From Poseidonibacter ostreae (GTDB lineage: Bacteria > Campylobacterota > Campylobacteria > Campylobacterales > Arcobacteraceae), in the NCBI RefSeq assembly GCF_009208055.1, contig NZ_WFKI01000001.1, positions 1 to 64,000 of the forward strand: 64,000 nucleotides of DNA, written 5' to 3'. Under the pieces are notes generated by a model. That model was not told the origin of the DNA. It saw nothing but the letters and a program-made list of their open reading frames with translations, and made no database searches. Positions 1-8,600 of this stretch are shown here, piece by piece (within the stretch, counting starts at the first letter, position 1; each line of letters opens with the position of its first letter). The position numbers were made by a program, and so were the translations under genes.

Positions 1-55
1 AAAAATATATATTAATTTATTCATAACTAATTCCTTTTATAATTTAATAGATGTT

Positions 56-916
56 CTAAAAACAACTATGTCTAAATTCATCACTTAATAAATCATCCAT
101 AATTAAAGTTTTAAACTTATAATTCTTACTTTCTTTACAAACTTTATCTATAGTATTTCTTGTATACTCAATATTAAATACAGGCTTATTCTTATCTTTG
201 AAAGGTATTAAACTCTCACAATTTTTTTGTTTAATACAGCTTTCATTTACACTAAAATCAAAATAATCTATTAATAATTCTACTTGTTCTATATCATTTT
301 TTAATGCAATACTAAGTCCTCTTTTATGAGCTTCATTTGCTAAAAACTTATTGTAAGCCAATTGATCTTTTTCACTTATTTCAAAACCTGTAACTTCTTT
401 ACTACTTTCATAAGCATCTACATTATCAGGGTCAACACCATCGCAACCTATTCTTTTTGCCTTTTCAAGTCTAGCTATCATTATATGTGCAAGTCTTTCA
501 TCTCTAATGTCTAGCCAACGCTCACCTGGCCAATTATCTAGTTTTTTTCCTATTAAAGTAGGATATTTAAGAAAAGACACTTTGTCACTTCTCCAGTTTT
601 CATAAGTGCCTGCGGAGAAATAACATATAATTTTTCTACCGTCATTTTTTAATTTTTTAATTGTTTCATCTTTTACATCAAATAAATCAATTTCATAGAG
701 TTGTACATCATAAGAAGTATTAAATAGTTTATCTTCTTTATATAATTGTATTTGCCAAGAAGTATTTACTTTTGGTTTATACCAATTACCATTTATAATA
801 GGTTTTACATTAGGGTCAAAAACTTTAGGTTTAGAAGGAGGTATTGGATTATTATGGTCACAAGCAGTAAATACTAACAATACTACTAGTATCGATATTT
901 TTTGTATTAAATTCAT
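56..916 (-). CDS. GH114-like (endo-alpha-1,4-polygalactosaminidase family) lipoprotein
   Basis: A 286-residue exported protein. The N-terminus is a hydrophobic signal ending in a lipobox-like FTAC (Cys19), so it is probably a membrane-anchored lipoprotein. The body has the TIM-barrel pattern of the GH114/TM1410-like family: an early YEIDLFD strand, ICYFSAGTYENWR near residue 100, WLDIRDERL, then GCDGVDPDNVDAY with acidic residues where the family places its active site, and GLSIALKNDIEQ. Family members are proposed to cleave alpha-1,4-linked galactosamine polymers in exopolysaccharide or biofilm. The activity here is inferred from the family; the lipobox and barrel motifs are directly visible. 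An AAAAGGATTGTT ribosome site precedes the ATG. It is followed at the window edge by unannotated AT-rich DNA. Confidence 0.75.
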   Translation of the reverse strand: MNLIQKISILVVLLVFTACDHNNPIPPSKPKVFDPNVKPIINGNWYKPKVNTSWQIQLYKEDKLFNTSYDVQLYEIDLFDVKDETIKKLKNDGRKIICYFSAGTYENWRSDKVSFLKYPTLIGKKLDNWPGERWLDIRDERLAHIMIARLEKAKRIGCDGVDPDNVDAYESSKEVTGFEISEKDQLAYNKFLANEAHKRGLSIALKNDIEQVELLIDYFDFSVNESCIKQKNCESLIPFKDKNKPVFNIEYTRNTIDKVCKESKNYKFKTLIMDDLLSDEFRHSCF

Positions 917-989
917 AACAATCCTTTTAATATTTTAATAATAAAGGTAAATAATTCAATACTATAACATAGAAATATAGCGTCAATAT

Positions 990-1235
990 CTATTTTTTAA
1001 GTTCTTGCTCACATTTTAAAAGTGCAATATTTTCATCACTATAAATTTCAATTATAAAATTATAGTTCTCAGGACCTAAATATTTTTTGCACTCATCAAT
1101 TGTAACATTAGATTTTTTTTGATTTATATTTATTGCTGAAGTCTCGTTTGTAACTACTTCAACTTTTGAACTTGCATGCACAGAAAGAGTAGAAATAAAA
1201 GCTGTACTTATAATTGTAATTATTGTTTTTTTCAT
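990..1235 (-). CDS. Small secreted protein of unknown function
   Basis: An 81-residue protein with a clear Sec signal peptide (MKKTIITIISTAFISTLS) and a probable cleavage site after SVHA. The mature part is about 60 residues, charged, with two cysteines (in DECKKYLG and LLKCEQ) that could form a disulfide in the periplasm. I recognise no domain. It sits upstream of the GH114-like lipoprotein gene on the same strand with a 73-nt gap, so the two may be co-transcribed. A GGAT-type ribosome site lies just before the ATG. Confidence 0.6.
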   Translation of the reverse strand: MKKTIITIISTAFISTLSVHASSKVEVVTNETSAININQKKSNVTIDECKKYLGPENYNFIIEIYSDENIALLKCEQELKK

Positions 1236-1379
1236 TTTTTATCCAATTTTTTTAATTTTTTATATTATACATGTAATAATTATGCTATTCATTGAAATAA
1301 ATCAAGATTTTAAAGTTCTATTGAGCAGTGTTAAGATATTATTTCAACAATAATTATTAAAAGAGAATAGGAAGTATTT

Positions 1380-2348
1380 ATGATTGAAAGAAAAGGTTCA
1401 ATACTTACAGTAAGAGAAGATATAAAAGTATTTGATTGTACTATTAGAGATGGTGGATTAGTAAACAATTTTCACTTTACAGATGATTTTGTAAAAGCAC
1501 AATATGAAACATGTGTAGCAGCAGGAATTGATTATATGGAAATTGGAAAAAACAATTCACCTTCAATTATGAGTGAAGAAGAGTTTGGACCTTGGAATTT
1601 CTGTAAAGAAGAAGATATTAGAAGAATTGTTGGTAACAACGATACTAATATGAAAATTGCAGTAATGTCTGATATTGGAAGAACTGTAAATGAAGAATTA
1701 CTTCCAGCAGAAGAATCTGTTGTTGATATGATTAGAATCGCAACTTATATTCACCAAATTCCAGCAGCAATCGAACTTGTAGAAGAAGCTCATGCAAAAG
1801 GTTATGAAACTACTATTAATATTATGGCTATTTCAAAATCATTTGATGATGAGTTAACAGAAGTTTTAGAAACTGTTGCAAAATCTAGTGTTGATGTAAT
1901 TTATATTGCTGATTCATTTGGTTCATTTTACCCTGAGCAAATTAACAAGTTAACTGAAAAGTATTTAACTATTGCACAAGCACATGGTAAACAAATTGGA
2001 ATTCATGCACATAATAATATGCAATTAGCATATGCAAACACTATTGAAGCTTTAACATATGGTACAAGTTTTCTTGATGTTACAATCTCTGGATTAGGAA
2101 GAGGTGCTGGAAATTGTCCAATGGAACTTTTAATTGGTTTTTTAAAAAATCCAAAATATAAATTAATGCCTGTATTAAAATTCATTGAAGAGTTTATTAT
2201 TCCATTAGAAAAAGAACTTGACTGGGGTTACTCAATTCCATATATGTTAACAGGACAATTAAACGAACATCCAAGAGCAGCAATGAAAGCTAGAGATGAA
2301 AAAGATACAAACTATAGAGATTTCTATAGAAATTTATTAGCTGAATAA
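1380..2348 (+). CDS. DRE-TIM metallolyase / HMG-CoA-lyase-like aldolase
   Basis: A 322-residue TIM-barrel enzyme of the pyruvate-carboxyltransferase/HMGL-like superfamily (relatives: isopropylmalate synthase, 4-hydroxy-2-oxovalerate aldolase). The signature DCTIRDGG near residue 19 holds the catalytic Asp/Arg and first metal ligand. GIHAHNN near residue 218 gives the two metal-binding histidines, and ISGLGRGAGNCP is the family's small-residue loop. It lacks the regulatory C-terminal domain of LeuA and any DmpG communication domain, so a stand-alone aldolase acting on a 2-oxo acid is likely, but the substrate cannot be read from sequence. Homologues are common in Campylobacterota and have sometimes been misnamed H-NS. 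The ATG is preceded by AGGAAG and followed by a strong terminator. Confidence 0.8.
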   Translation: MIERKGSILTVREDIKVFDCTIRDGGLVNNFHFTDDFVKAQYETCVAAGIDYMEIGKNNSPSIMSEEEFGPWNFCKEEDIRRIVGNNDTNMKIAVMSDIGRTVNEELLPAEESVVDMIRIATYIHQIPAAIELVEEAHAKGYETTINIMAISKSFDDELTEVLETVAKSSVDVIYIADSFGSFYPEQINKLTEKYLTIAQAHGKQIGIHAHNNMQLAYANTIEALTYGTSFLDVTISGLGRGAGNCPMELLIGFLKNPKYKLMPVLKFIEEFIIPLEKELDWGYSIPYMLTGQLNEHPRAAMKARDEKDTNYRDFYRNLLAE

Positions 2349-2368
2349 ATATTTACTTCAAAAAACAA

Positions 2369-2400
2369 AAAGGTTAGTTCGAAAGAATTAACCTTTTTTT
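2369..2400 (+). terminator. Intrinsic terminator of the aldolase gene
   Basis: Twenty nt after the aldolase stop, AAAGGTTAGTTC and GAATTAACCTTT form a 12-bp stem (one mismatch/wobble) around a GAAA tetraloop, followed by a run of T. This is a classic Rho-independent terminator. Confidence 0.85.
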
Positions 2401-2521
2401 ATGGAAAAAATTATTTATTAATTTAGTAAAAGATAAAAGAAATTTTCTATTAATTGATAGTTAGACAACTAATTCAAAACTAATATTTATAAGTTATTCT
2501 AGAACAGAGTATATTAGATAC

Positions 2522-2644
2522 AAAAAAACCTATGAAGAGTTAAATCTCATAGTTGCGGTCAAATGTTAGTAACAACACAAAGGGCTGACCGCAATTATCA
2601 AACTTATAAAAGAAAGGATTAGTATTAATACTAATCCTTTTTTT
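2522..2644. ncRNA. Candidate structured RNA or prx 3' UTR (strand unresolved)
   Basis: The 310-bp gap between the convergent aldolase and peroxiredoxin genes holds three consecutive stem-loops: CTATGA/TCATAG (2530-2552), a 9-bp stem TTGCGGTCA/TGACCGCAA (2553-2561 with 2586-2594), and a palindrome at 2613-2640 followed by T7 on the plus strand. A TATATT hexamer at 2510-2515 could be a plus-strand -10 box, giving an RNA of about 124 nt. Read on the minus strand, the first hairpin is followed by seven T and would instead end a long structured 3' UTR of prx. I match it to no known RNA family (not tmRNA or SRP RNA). Confidence 0.4.
2613..2640. terminator. Bidirectional terminator hairpin
   Basis: A perfect 28-bp palindrome (AAAGGATTAGTATT and its complement) lies 18 nt beyond the peroxiredoxin stop. 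Plus-strand reading is followed by a T-run; minus-strand reading is followed by a weaker CTTTTAT tract. It can end the peroxiredoxin mRNA and any plus-strand RNA from the gap. Confidence 0.75.
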
Positions 2645-2658
2645 AATGAAGCTAAATA

Positions 2659-3369
2659 TTAAGAAAGAATTTCTTCAATCGTAATATAATCACCTACTCT
2701 ACCTGTCATTTGTTCTACATCTGTATTAACTGGAAGTGTTTTCTTACCTGGTCTCCAACCTGCTGGACAAACTTCACCAGTTTTTGTTGCATGTTGCCAA
2801 GCTCTAACTTGTCTTAAAAATTCATTTACATTTCTTCCAACCATTGGTGCTTGAACTTCTTGAGCAACACAAATACCTTCTGGATTAAATAAGAATCTTC
2901 CTCTTAATGCCATACCTTCTTCTTCAATTAATACACCAAAATCTTCACTAACAGCAGTTGTAGTATCAGCACCAATAGTAAGTTTTAATCCTTCTAAAAT
3001 AGGCTCAGTTTCTACAAATCTTTTATGTGAGAATTTAGTATCAGTTGATACTGCTAAAATTTCAACACCTAGTTCTTGAAATTCATCATAGTGTGCATTC
3101 ATAGCTGCAATTTCAGTTGGACAAACAAAAGTAAAATCTGCTGGGTAGAAACAAACTACTGCCCATTTACCCATATAATCTTTATCTGAAACTGTTGTGT
3201 AGTGACCTGTTTTTGCATCATATGCATCCATTTTAAACTCTGGCATTAATTTTTGAACCATACTTGAACTCATTTTTTTATCCTTTTTTATATCTGTATT
3301 ATTTTCTATATCGTTATTATTATTTGAATTATTTTCTTTTCTAGCTTTTACACTTGTATCACAAGCCAT
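2659..3369 (-). CDS. 2-Cys peroxiredoxin (AhpC/TSA family) with N-terminal extension
   Basis: Typical 2-Cys peroxiredoxin that reduces peroxides in the cytoplasm. The peroxidatic cysteine is in FTFVCPTE (about residue 83) and the resolving cysteine in GEVCPAGW (about residue 200). The core begins at MSSSMVQKLMPEF, residue 33. Before it lies an extension with a low-complexity Asn/Asp/Lys stretch. Two starts look usable: the first ATG (3369) has AAAGGA seven nt upstream, and the internal ATG at 3273 also has AAGGA in front. A short core-length form and a longer form are therefore both possible. Divergent from a small membrane protein gene. Confidence 0.9.
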   Translation of the reverse strand: MACDTSVKARKENNSNNNNDIENNTDIKKDKKMSSSMVQKLMPEFKMDAYDAKTGHYTTVSDKDYMGKWAVVCFYPADFTFVCPTEIAAMNAHYDEFQELGVEILAVSTDTKFSHKRFVETEPILEGLKLTIGADTTTAVSEDFGVLIEEEGMALRGRFLFNPEGICVAQEVQAPMVGRNVNEFLRQVRAWQHATKTGEVCPAGWRPGKKTLPVNTDVEQMTGRVGDYITIEEILS

Positions 3370-3453
3370 ATTAAATCCTTTCTCTCAAAAGATAATCTTT
3401 TTCCTTTGATAAAAGTATTCTAATATAATAAAAATAAAACTTTGCTTAATTTT

Positions 3454-3489
3454 AATAAGAATATCTTATTTTAGTAAATAAGATTTACT
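3454..3489. promoter_or_regulatory. Tandem inverted repeats upstream of prx
   Basis: Two adjacent perfect 7-bp inverted repeats, AATAAGA-ATA-TCTTATT (3454-3470) and AGTAAAT-AAG-ATTTACT (3473-3489), sit about 85-120 nt upstream of the peroxiredoxin start in the divergent promoter region. They have the form of operator sites for a dimeric regulator. Which one (Fur/PerR, CosR or other) cannot be told from the sequence. Confidence 0.35.
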
Positions 3490-3592
3490 TATAATAACAC
3501 TCTCATATTTTCTTTTTTAATATTGCTGAATAACTAAATCTTTAGTTAAATGCTTTTAGCTATAATATTTCTTATTTAAAAAAAGGTTTTAT

Positions 3593-3931
3593 TTGGAAAC
3601 TATAACTTTTAGTGACTGTCTTAGCAATTTTCTAACATTCAAAACTTTTATTAGTAGTGACGCTTTAATAATGTTTTATTATCTTGGTGCAATTATCTTA
3701 CCAATTTTTTCTTGGGTTTTACTAACTTGGATTATTAGAAAATATAAACTACTAAAAACTTCATATACTCATACAAATGAGTTATTATGGAAAATATTAA
3801 CTAGAAAACAAAAAGCTAAATTTATTTTATTCTTTCTTATTGTATTTATATTTATGGAGTTATTTTGGAGAATGCTATTTGAATTTTTAATTGCCTATAT
3901 GCAAATAAGAGATGCTTTACTACAAATTTAA
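3593..3931 (+). CDS. Small integral membrane protein, possibly DUF4282-like
   Basis: A 112-residue protein with two long hydrophobic segments (around residues 26-48 and 75-100) separated by a basic loop. The opening FLTFKTFISSDALIMFYYLGAI resembles DUF4282 proteins, but that is a weak match from memory. Starts at TTG, supported by an AAAAAGG ribosome site nine nt upstream. No function can be assigned. No gene is seen in the 174 nt after it. Confidence 0.6.
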   Translation: METITFSDCLSNFLTFKTFISSDALIMFYYLGAIILPIFSWVLLTWIIRKYKLLKTSYTHTNELLWKILTRKQKAKFILFFLIVFIFMELFWRMLFEFLIAYMQIRDALLQI

Positions 3932-4105
3932 TTAAAAGAATAGAGTTTGATATTAACCTTTTATCGAATTTTAATCAAGTATTTTAATAGATGCATAATT
4001 GATTGATTAGGACATATAAAAAAGTTATAGGCCACAAAGAATAGTATTTTTGTTATATTTCTTTATATACTATCCTCTGAGGTATGTTTTAATTAAGTAT
4101 ATTTT

Positions 4106-4750
4106 TTATAAACTATTACACTTAGCAGCATCATTAGAATTCATTAAATCTTTGTATTTACATTTAAACCACAACTTTTCAGATGGAACTTTCCATGACC
4201 ATTCTAAGTTACTATGCAGCCAACCATCAACTACTCTTTCACCTTTAAAATTACCACTTTTTGCTTTTCCACCTTCATATCCATCAATTAAAGTCCAAAC
4301 ATTTGTAAAACCTTTTTTAGCTAATGCATTTACAACAGGTGCTGCTCTACTAGAACCAGATCTGCATGTTATAAATATTGCTTCATCTTTTTTAACACTT
4401 TTTTTGTTTAATTCGTAAACAATTTCATCAATAGCATATTTATTTTTTTTCACATCATAGCTTCCAAACTTTTTATTATATTTAGAATCGTCTATTGTCA
4501 TTAATGGAACGTGTATATCCATTCTATTAGCTGCACCAATAAACAATAGCTCACTAGGGCTTCTTACATCAACAAGTATTGCATTTTTATTTGCATTTAG
4601 ATATTTTCCAGCTTCTGATCCTGACACATAAAGACCTAAAGTAGTTTTAGCTTTTTCTTTCTTAGGTTCGGGAGATTTAACAATATCCATTGCGTTTAAA
4701 TATGTAAAAGTACTTAAAATTGTTAAAGTAGTTAATATTTTATTTTTCAT
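4106..4750 (-). CDS. Exported rhodanese-domain protein
   Basis: A 214-residue protein with a Sec signal peptide (MKNKILTTLTILSTFTYLNA) and one rhodanese domain. The active-site loop is CRSGSSR around residue 130, with the sulfur-carrying Cys at its start, and LVDVRSPSEL marks the N-terminal part of the fold. The domain continues to GFTNVWTLIDGYEGG. The C-terminal 50 residues hold two cysteines and a WKVPSEKLWFKCKYKDL segment outside the standard fold. It probably handles sulfane sulfur or redox chemistry in the periplasm; the substrate is unknown. Confidence 0.8.
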   Translation of the reverse strand: MKNKILTTLTILSTFTYLNAMDIVKSPEPKKEKAKTTLGLYVSGSEAGKYLNANKNAILVDVRSPSELLFIGAANRMDIHVPLMTIDDSKYNKKFGSYDVKKNKYAIDEIVYELNKKSVKKDEAIFITCRSGSSRAAPVVNALAKKGFTNVWTLIDGYEGGKAKSGNFKGERVVDGWLHSNLEWSWKVPSEKLWFKCKYKDLMNSNDAAKCNSL

Positions 4751-4880
4751 AATTTTTCCTTATAATATTATATAAACAAATATTAACTTTTCTTATATTA
4801 ATTTATGTTTAAATTATAAGTAATTATTATAATAAATATATCATGACTCTTATAAAATGTGTTGTTTGATGGAAAAAATT

Positions 4881-6062
4881 TTAGCTTTTTTTATTACTTA
4901 AAATTAATACATAATCTTTAATATCAATAATTTTTTTATCTTGTATATAAACACGCGGAACTCTTTTATCTACCATACATACTATTTCATAATTAATTGT
5001 ATTTAAAGATTCTGCCACACTATCAATACTGATACCATTAGCATCATTTCCACCAAATAAAACTACCTCGTCTCCTACTTTTACATTAAGATTTGTGACA
5101 TCAATAATACATTGATCCATGCATATATTTCCAATTATTGATGTTTTAACTCCATTTATCATAACCTTTGCTTTTCCAGATAACATTCGTGTATATCCAT
5201 CTGCATAACCAATTGGAAGAGTTGCTACATGAGATTTTTTATCACTTTTATATTTTAAACCATAGCTAACACCACAATTTGCATCAAGTTGTTTTACTTG
5301 TGAAACATTTGCTTTTAAACACATAACTTCTTTTAATTCAACTACATTTTTATTTACATGCTCTGATGGATATAAACCATATAACATAATACCAGCACGA
5401 ACCATATCAAAATTAAACTCAGGCAAATCAATAATTGCAGCACTATTTGATACATGCTTTATAGGAATATTTAATCCTTTTTCTTCTAATTTACTAACAA
5501 TATGTTTAAATTTATCTACTTGTTGAAATGTAAACGATTTATCAAGTTCATCAGCAACTGCAAAATGAGTAAAAATACCTTCAATAAATAAACCTTCAAG
5601 TTTTGACATTTCTAAAATAGAATAGATAGTTTCATCAGAAAAAACCATTCCTAATCTACTCATTCCTGTGTCTAATTTTATATGAATTTTTGCTTTTTTG
5701 TTCAAAGAAAGTGCTACATTTGAGTACTCTTTAGCTTGTTCTATTGTATAAATTGTTTGGATTATGTTATTTTTTATTATATCACTAGCAAATTCATTTG
5801 GAGTGTATCCTAATACCATTATCTCAGTATCAGCAAAGGCAGTTCTTAATTGTATTGCTTCACTTAAAGTAGCAACTGCAAATCTATCTGCTCCATTTTC
5901 AAGTAAAATTTGTCCAATAACGACTGCACCATGCCCATATCCATCAGCTTTTATAACAGCAGTTACTTTTGAGTTTTTATTAACAACTCTTCTTACTTCT
6001 CTTATATTATGGGCTAAATTATCTAAATTGATTTCAGCCCATACAGGTCTTGATAATTTCAA
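4881..6062 (-). CDS. alr: Alanine racemase
   Basis: A 393-residue fold-type III PLP enzyme that interconverts L- and D-alanine. The PLP lysine is in VIKADGYGHG near residue 39. HIKLDTGMSRLG gives the phosphate/carboxylate-binding arginine region, and the catalytic tyrosine of the second base lies in CGVSYGLKYKS. GNICMDQCIIDVT is the C-terminal substrate-site motif. It is the last gene of a ridA-dadA-alr run on the minus strand. In that setting it is likely the catabolic racemase that feeds D-alanine to the dehydrogenase, although it may also supply D-Ala for cell wall if it is the only copy. Confidence 0.95.
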   Translation of the reverse strand: MKLSRPVWAEINLDNLAHNIREVRRVVNKNSKVTAVIKADGYGHGAVVIGQILLENGADRFAVATLSEAIQLRTAFADTEIMVLGYTPNEFASDIIKNNIIQTIYTIEQAKEYSNVALSLNKKAKIHIKLDTGMSRLGMVFSDETIYSILEMSKLEGLFIEGIFTHFAVADELDKSFTFQQVDKFKHIVSKLEEKGLNIPIKHVSNSAAIIDLPEFNFDMVRAGIMLYGLYPSEHVNKNVVELKEVMCLKANVSQVKQLDANCGVSYGLKYKSDKKSHVATLPIGYADGYTRMLSGKAKVMINGVKTSIIGNICMDQCIIDVTNLNVKVGDEVVLFGGNDANGISIDSVAESLNTINYEIVCMVDKRVPRVYIQDKKIIDIKDYVLILSNKKS

Positions 6063-6103
6063 TTATCTTTTCTCCTATTTACATTTCCTTATTTTAACAG
6101 AAT

Positions 6104-7342
6104 CTATCCTTGAAAAAAAGAAGAGAATAATAAAATATCTTCATTTGTTTCATTTTTCTTATCTACTGTAATTACATCATTTATTATTTTCCCAATTGAT
6201 GGAGCAAATGTAATTCCAAGCCAACCTAAACCTGTAGCATGAACAAGGTTATTATAATTTTCATCAAACCCTAAAATAGGAATATCATTTGGTGTAAGAG
6301 GTCTAAACCCTGACCATTCAACAACATCTCTTCTTTCAAAGTCATTTGTATATTGTGCTAAGTTTTTCTTAATACTATCAATTTGTTTTTTTACAATTGA
6401 AGGGTCTGTAGTACCTAATTCAAGTTTTGAAGTCATTCTAACTGTATCTCTTCTTGGAGTCATAGCTATAAATAAATCAGCAAATAAAGATGTTGTTTTA
6501 GGTTTTAATTCGTCATCCATTTTAAATGTAAGACTATAACCTTTTGCAGGAGTCATCATAAACTTATTTTTTGCTTGACGTGCAAGTTTATCATCAGCAC
6601 CAGTAGAAAGAATAAATGTTTGGGCTTCATAAACATTCTTAGAAGTTCTTATTTTACTAACTTTTGAACCTTCAAATTCTAATCTATCTACTTCTTCATT
6701 TAAAAGAAACTCCACACCTTTTTCTTCTAAATATTTTTTTAAAGCTAACATCATTTCACCTGGATCAATATGTCCATTTTCTTTTAAAAGAATTGAACCA
6801 ATTACTTTTTCATTTAAAATTGGCATATACTCTTTTGTTCTTTCTTTTGAAAGAATTTCATATGCTTTAGGATCATTACAATGAGCTGCTTTTGCATCAA
6901 ATGTTTCTTGTTCTGTATAAATCATTAGTAATCCATCTTTTCTAAAATGGAAATCTATTCCATCATCATTAACCATAGATTCATACATATCTAAACTGAT
7001 TTGTCCATATCTTTCAAATAAAGCTAATGTTCTTTTTAATCTAGCCTGTGTTGAACTTGCTGCAAATTTTAAAAGCCATTTATATAAATGTAGATTTAAT
7101 GTAGGATGAACACTTGCAGGTGACTCTCCTTTTAACATTAATTTAAGTGTATCAGTAATTGCTCCTGGAGCACTTAATGGAGCTTTTTTAAAAGCAGATA
7201 ATAAACCTGCATTACCAAAAGATGTTCCATTAGTAATATCATTTTTATCTATTACAGTAACACTTCTACCACTTTTTTGTAAGCAATATGCCGACATAAG
7301 TCCAATACAACCACCACCTATAATTACAACATCTTTTTTCAT
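6104..7342 (-). CDS. dadA: D-amino acid dehydrogenase (DadA-like FAD oxidoreductase)
   Basis: A 412-residue FAD-dependent DAO-family enzyme. The N-terminal VVIIGGGCIGLMSAYCL is the dinucleotide-binding GxGxxG fold, and SFGNAGLLS matches DadA proteins. The C-terminus carries the second FAD contact around ATGLGWLGITFAPSIGK. It oxidatively deaminates D-amino acids (chiefly D-alanine) to 2-oxo acids, passing electrons to the respiratory chain at the inner membrane. It lies between ridA (38-nt gap) and alr (41-nt gap), which matches the pathway. Confidence 0.9.
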   Translation of the reverse strand: MKKDVVIIGGGCIGLMSAYCLQKSGRSVTVIDKNDITNGTSFGNAGLLSAFKKAPLSAPGAITDTLKLMLKGESPASVHPTLNLHLYKWLLKFAASSTQARLKRTLALFERYGQISLDMYESMVNDDGIDFHFRKDGLLMIYTEQETFDAKAAHCNDPKAYEILSKERTKEYMPILNEKVIGSILLKENGHIDPGEMMLALKKYLEEKGVEFLLNEEVDRLEFEGSKVSKIRTSKNVYEAQTFILSTGADDKLARQAKNKFMMTPAKGYSLTFKMDDELKPKTTSLFADLFIAMTPRRDTVRMTSKLELGTTDPSIVKKQIDSIKKNLAQYTNDFERRDVVEWSGFRPLTPNDIPILGFDENYNNLVHATGLGWLGITFAPSIGKIINDVITVDKKNETNEDILLFSSFFQG

Positions 7343-7380
7343 CTTACTTCTCCATTAATATATAATAAATTTATTTTACT

Positions 7381-7764
7381 TTATTTTTTTGCAATTGATT
7401 CTATTTCAATTAAAGCATCTTTTGGTAATCTTGCAACTTCATATGTTGCACGTGCTGGAAATGGCGATTGAAAATATTCTCCATAAATTTCATTTACCAC
7501 TGCAAAATCTTCTATATCTTTTAATAAAATTGTAGTTTTTAAAATATCATTCATTTCTAAACCAGACTCTTCTAAAATATATTTTGTATTTTCTAAAGAC
7601 TGTTTTGCTTGTGATGCAATATCCTCTCCAGCAAATTCACCAGTTACTTGGTCAATTGGTAATTGTCCTGATACATATACAAATCCATCTTTTTCTATAG
7701 CTTGAGAATATGGTCCAATTGCACCTGGTGCTTTTTTTGAGTTAATTTCTTTTTTAGAATTCAT
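7381..7764 (-). CDS. ridA: RidA family enamine/imine deaminase
   Basis: A 127-residue RidA/YjgF/UK114 protein. Visible family motifs are APGAIGPYSQAIE at the N-terminus, VYVSGQLPID, and FPARATYEVARLPKDALIEIE at the C-terminus, where the Arg in the ARATYEV segment contacts the substrate carboxylate. RidA hydrolyses reactive 2-imino/enamino acids. As first gene of the ridA-dadA-alr run it is well placed to clear the imines made by the amino acid dehydrogenase and by PLP enzymes. Confidence 0.93.
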   Translation of the reverse strand: MNSKKEINSKKAPGAIGPYSQAIEKDGFVYVSGQLPIDQVTGEFAGEDIASQAKQSLENTKYILEESGLEMNDILKTTILLKDIEDFAVVNEIYGEYFQSPFPARATYEVARLPKDALIEIESIAKK

Positions 7765-7873
7765 TTTTATTCCTTATTTGTAATAATTTTTTTTCATTAA
7801 AGACAGTATATAATAAATTTTTATCATTTGTGCTAATTTTTGTATAAATTTAATACATTTTTATTATCATAAT

Positions 7874-7908
7874 AATAATTTATTATCTAATTGACAATAA
7901 TTTATTAT
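7874..7908. promoter_or_regulatory. Candidate operator for the D-amino-acid operon
   Basis: The 13-mer AATAATTTATTAT occurs twice (7874-7886 and 7896-7908), spaced exactly 22 nt, about two helical turns. Each copy contains the inverted repeat AATAA-T-TTATT. They lie in the shared promoter region between ridA and the divergent DauR-like regulator, the expected place for its binding sites. The AT-rich background weakens the case. Confidence 0.4.
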
Positions 7909-7949
7909 TTTTCTATAATGTTTCTTATCAAATTATCTAAGGCTAATTC

Positions 7950-8597
7950 TTGAATCAATATATAAAAAAATACATATCAATTGCGGATTTCCTAGGAGAA
8001 GTATTAGGGGAAAATACTGAAATCATTCTTCATGATTTAACAAATTACCAAAAATCTATTGTTTATATTATCAATGGAAATATAAGTGGTAGAAAAATAG
8101 GAGATTCTATAACAGATTTAATGTTAGACTTTATTCTTAGCGAATCAAAAGGGAATAAACAATTTATATGTAATTACAATTCAAAAAACGTAGAAGGCAA
8201 ACTTTTATACTCTTCGACTTATTTTATCAGAGATGATTCAAACAAGATTGTGGGAGCTTTAGGTTTAAATTCAGATTATCAAGATGTAAAAAATTCTTTA
8301 TCTTTTCTAACATCTTTACTACCTAATTATGTTGATGATAAAATAGCTTCACTAAATATTATAAAAGAAAACCTAAGTTCAGATGGTCAAGAATTGACAC
8401 TTAATAAAATTGATGCGATTATAAATCAATTTAATGTTATTCCAACAAGAATGACACCTAAAGAAAAAACTGAAGTAATTTCAGCCTTAAATGAATGTGG
8501 AATATTTAATATAAGAGGTTCAGTACAAGAAGTTGCAACAAAACTGCAAATGTCTGAACCATCAATTTACAGGTATATAAAAAAAATAAAAAGTTAA
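7950..8597 (+). CDS. YheO/DauR-type transcriptional regulator
   Basis: A 215-residue regulator. Residues 1-115 match the YheO-like PAS_6 domain (LGENTEIILHDLTNYQKSIVYIINGNISGR, then GALGLNSDYQD). Residues 160-213 form the DauR-type helix-turn-helix with FNIRGSVQEVATKLQMSEPSIYRYIKKIK. DauR in Pseudomonas represses D-arginine catabolism, and relatives often sit by amino acid catabolic genes. Divergent to ridA-dadA-alr, so it probably senses a D-amino acid or an intermediate and controls that operon. It starts at TTG with AAGG eight nt upstream; no good alternative start exists. Confidence 0.8.
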   Translation: MNQYIKKYISIADFLGEVLGENTEIILHDLTNYQKSIVYIINGNISGRKIGDSITDLMLDFILSESKGNKQFICNYNSKNVEGKLLYSSTYFIRDDSNKIVGALGLNSDYQDVKNSLSFLTSLLPNYVDDKIASLNIIKENLSSDGQELTLNKIDAIINQFNVIPTRMTPKEKTEVISALNECGIFNIRGSVQEVATKLQMSEPSIYRYIKKIKS

Positions 8598-8600
8598 GTA

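Noticed and set aside
4050..4418. Plus-strand ORF of 122 residues
   Set aside because: Lies antisense to the rhodanese gene and has no ribosome site; its sequence is low in recognisable domains.
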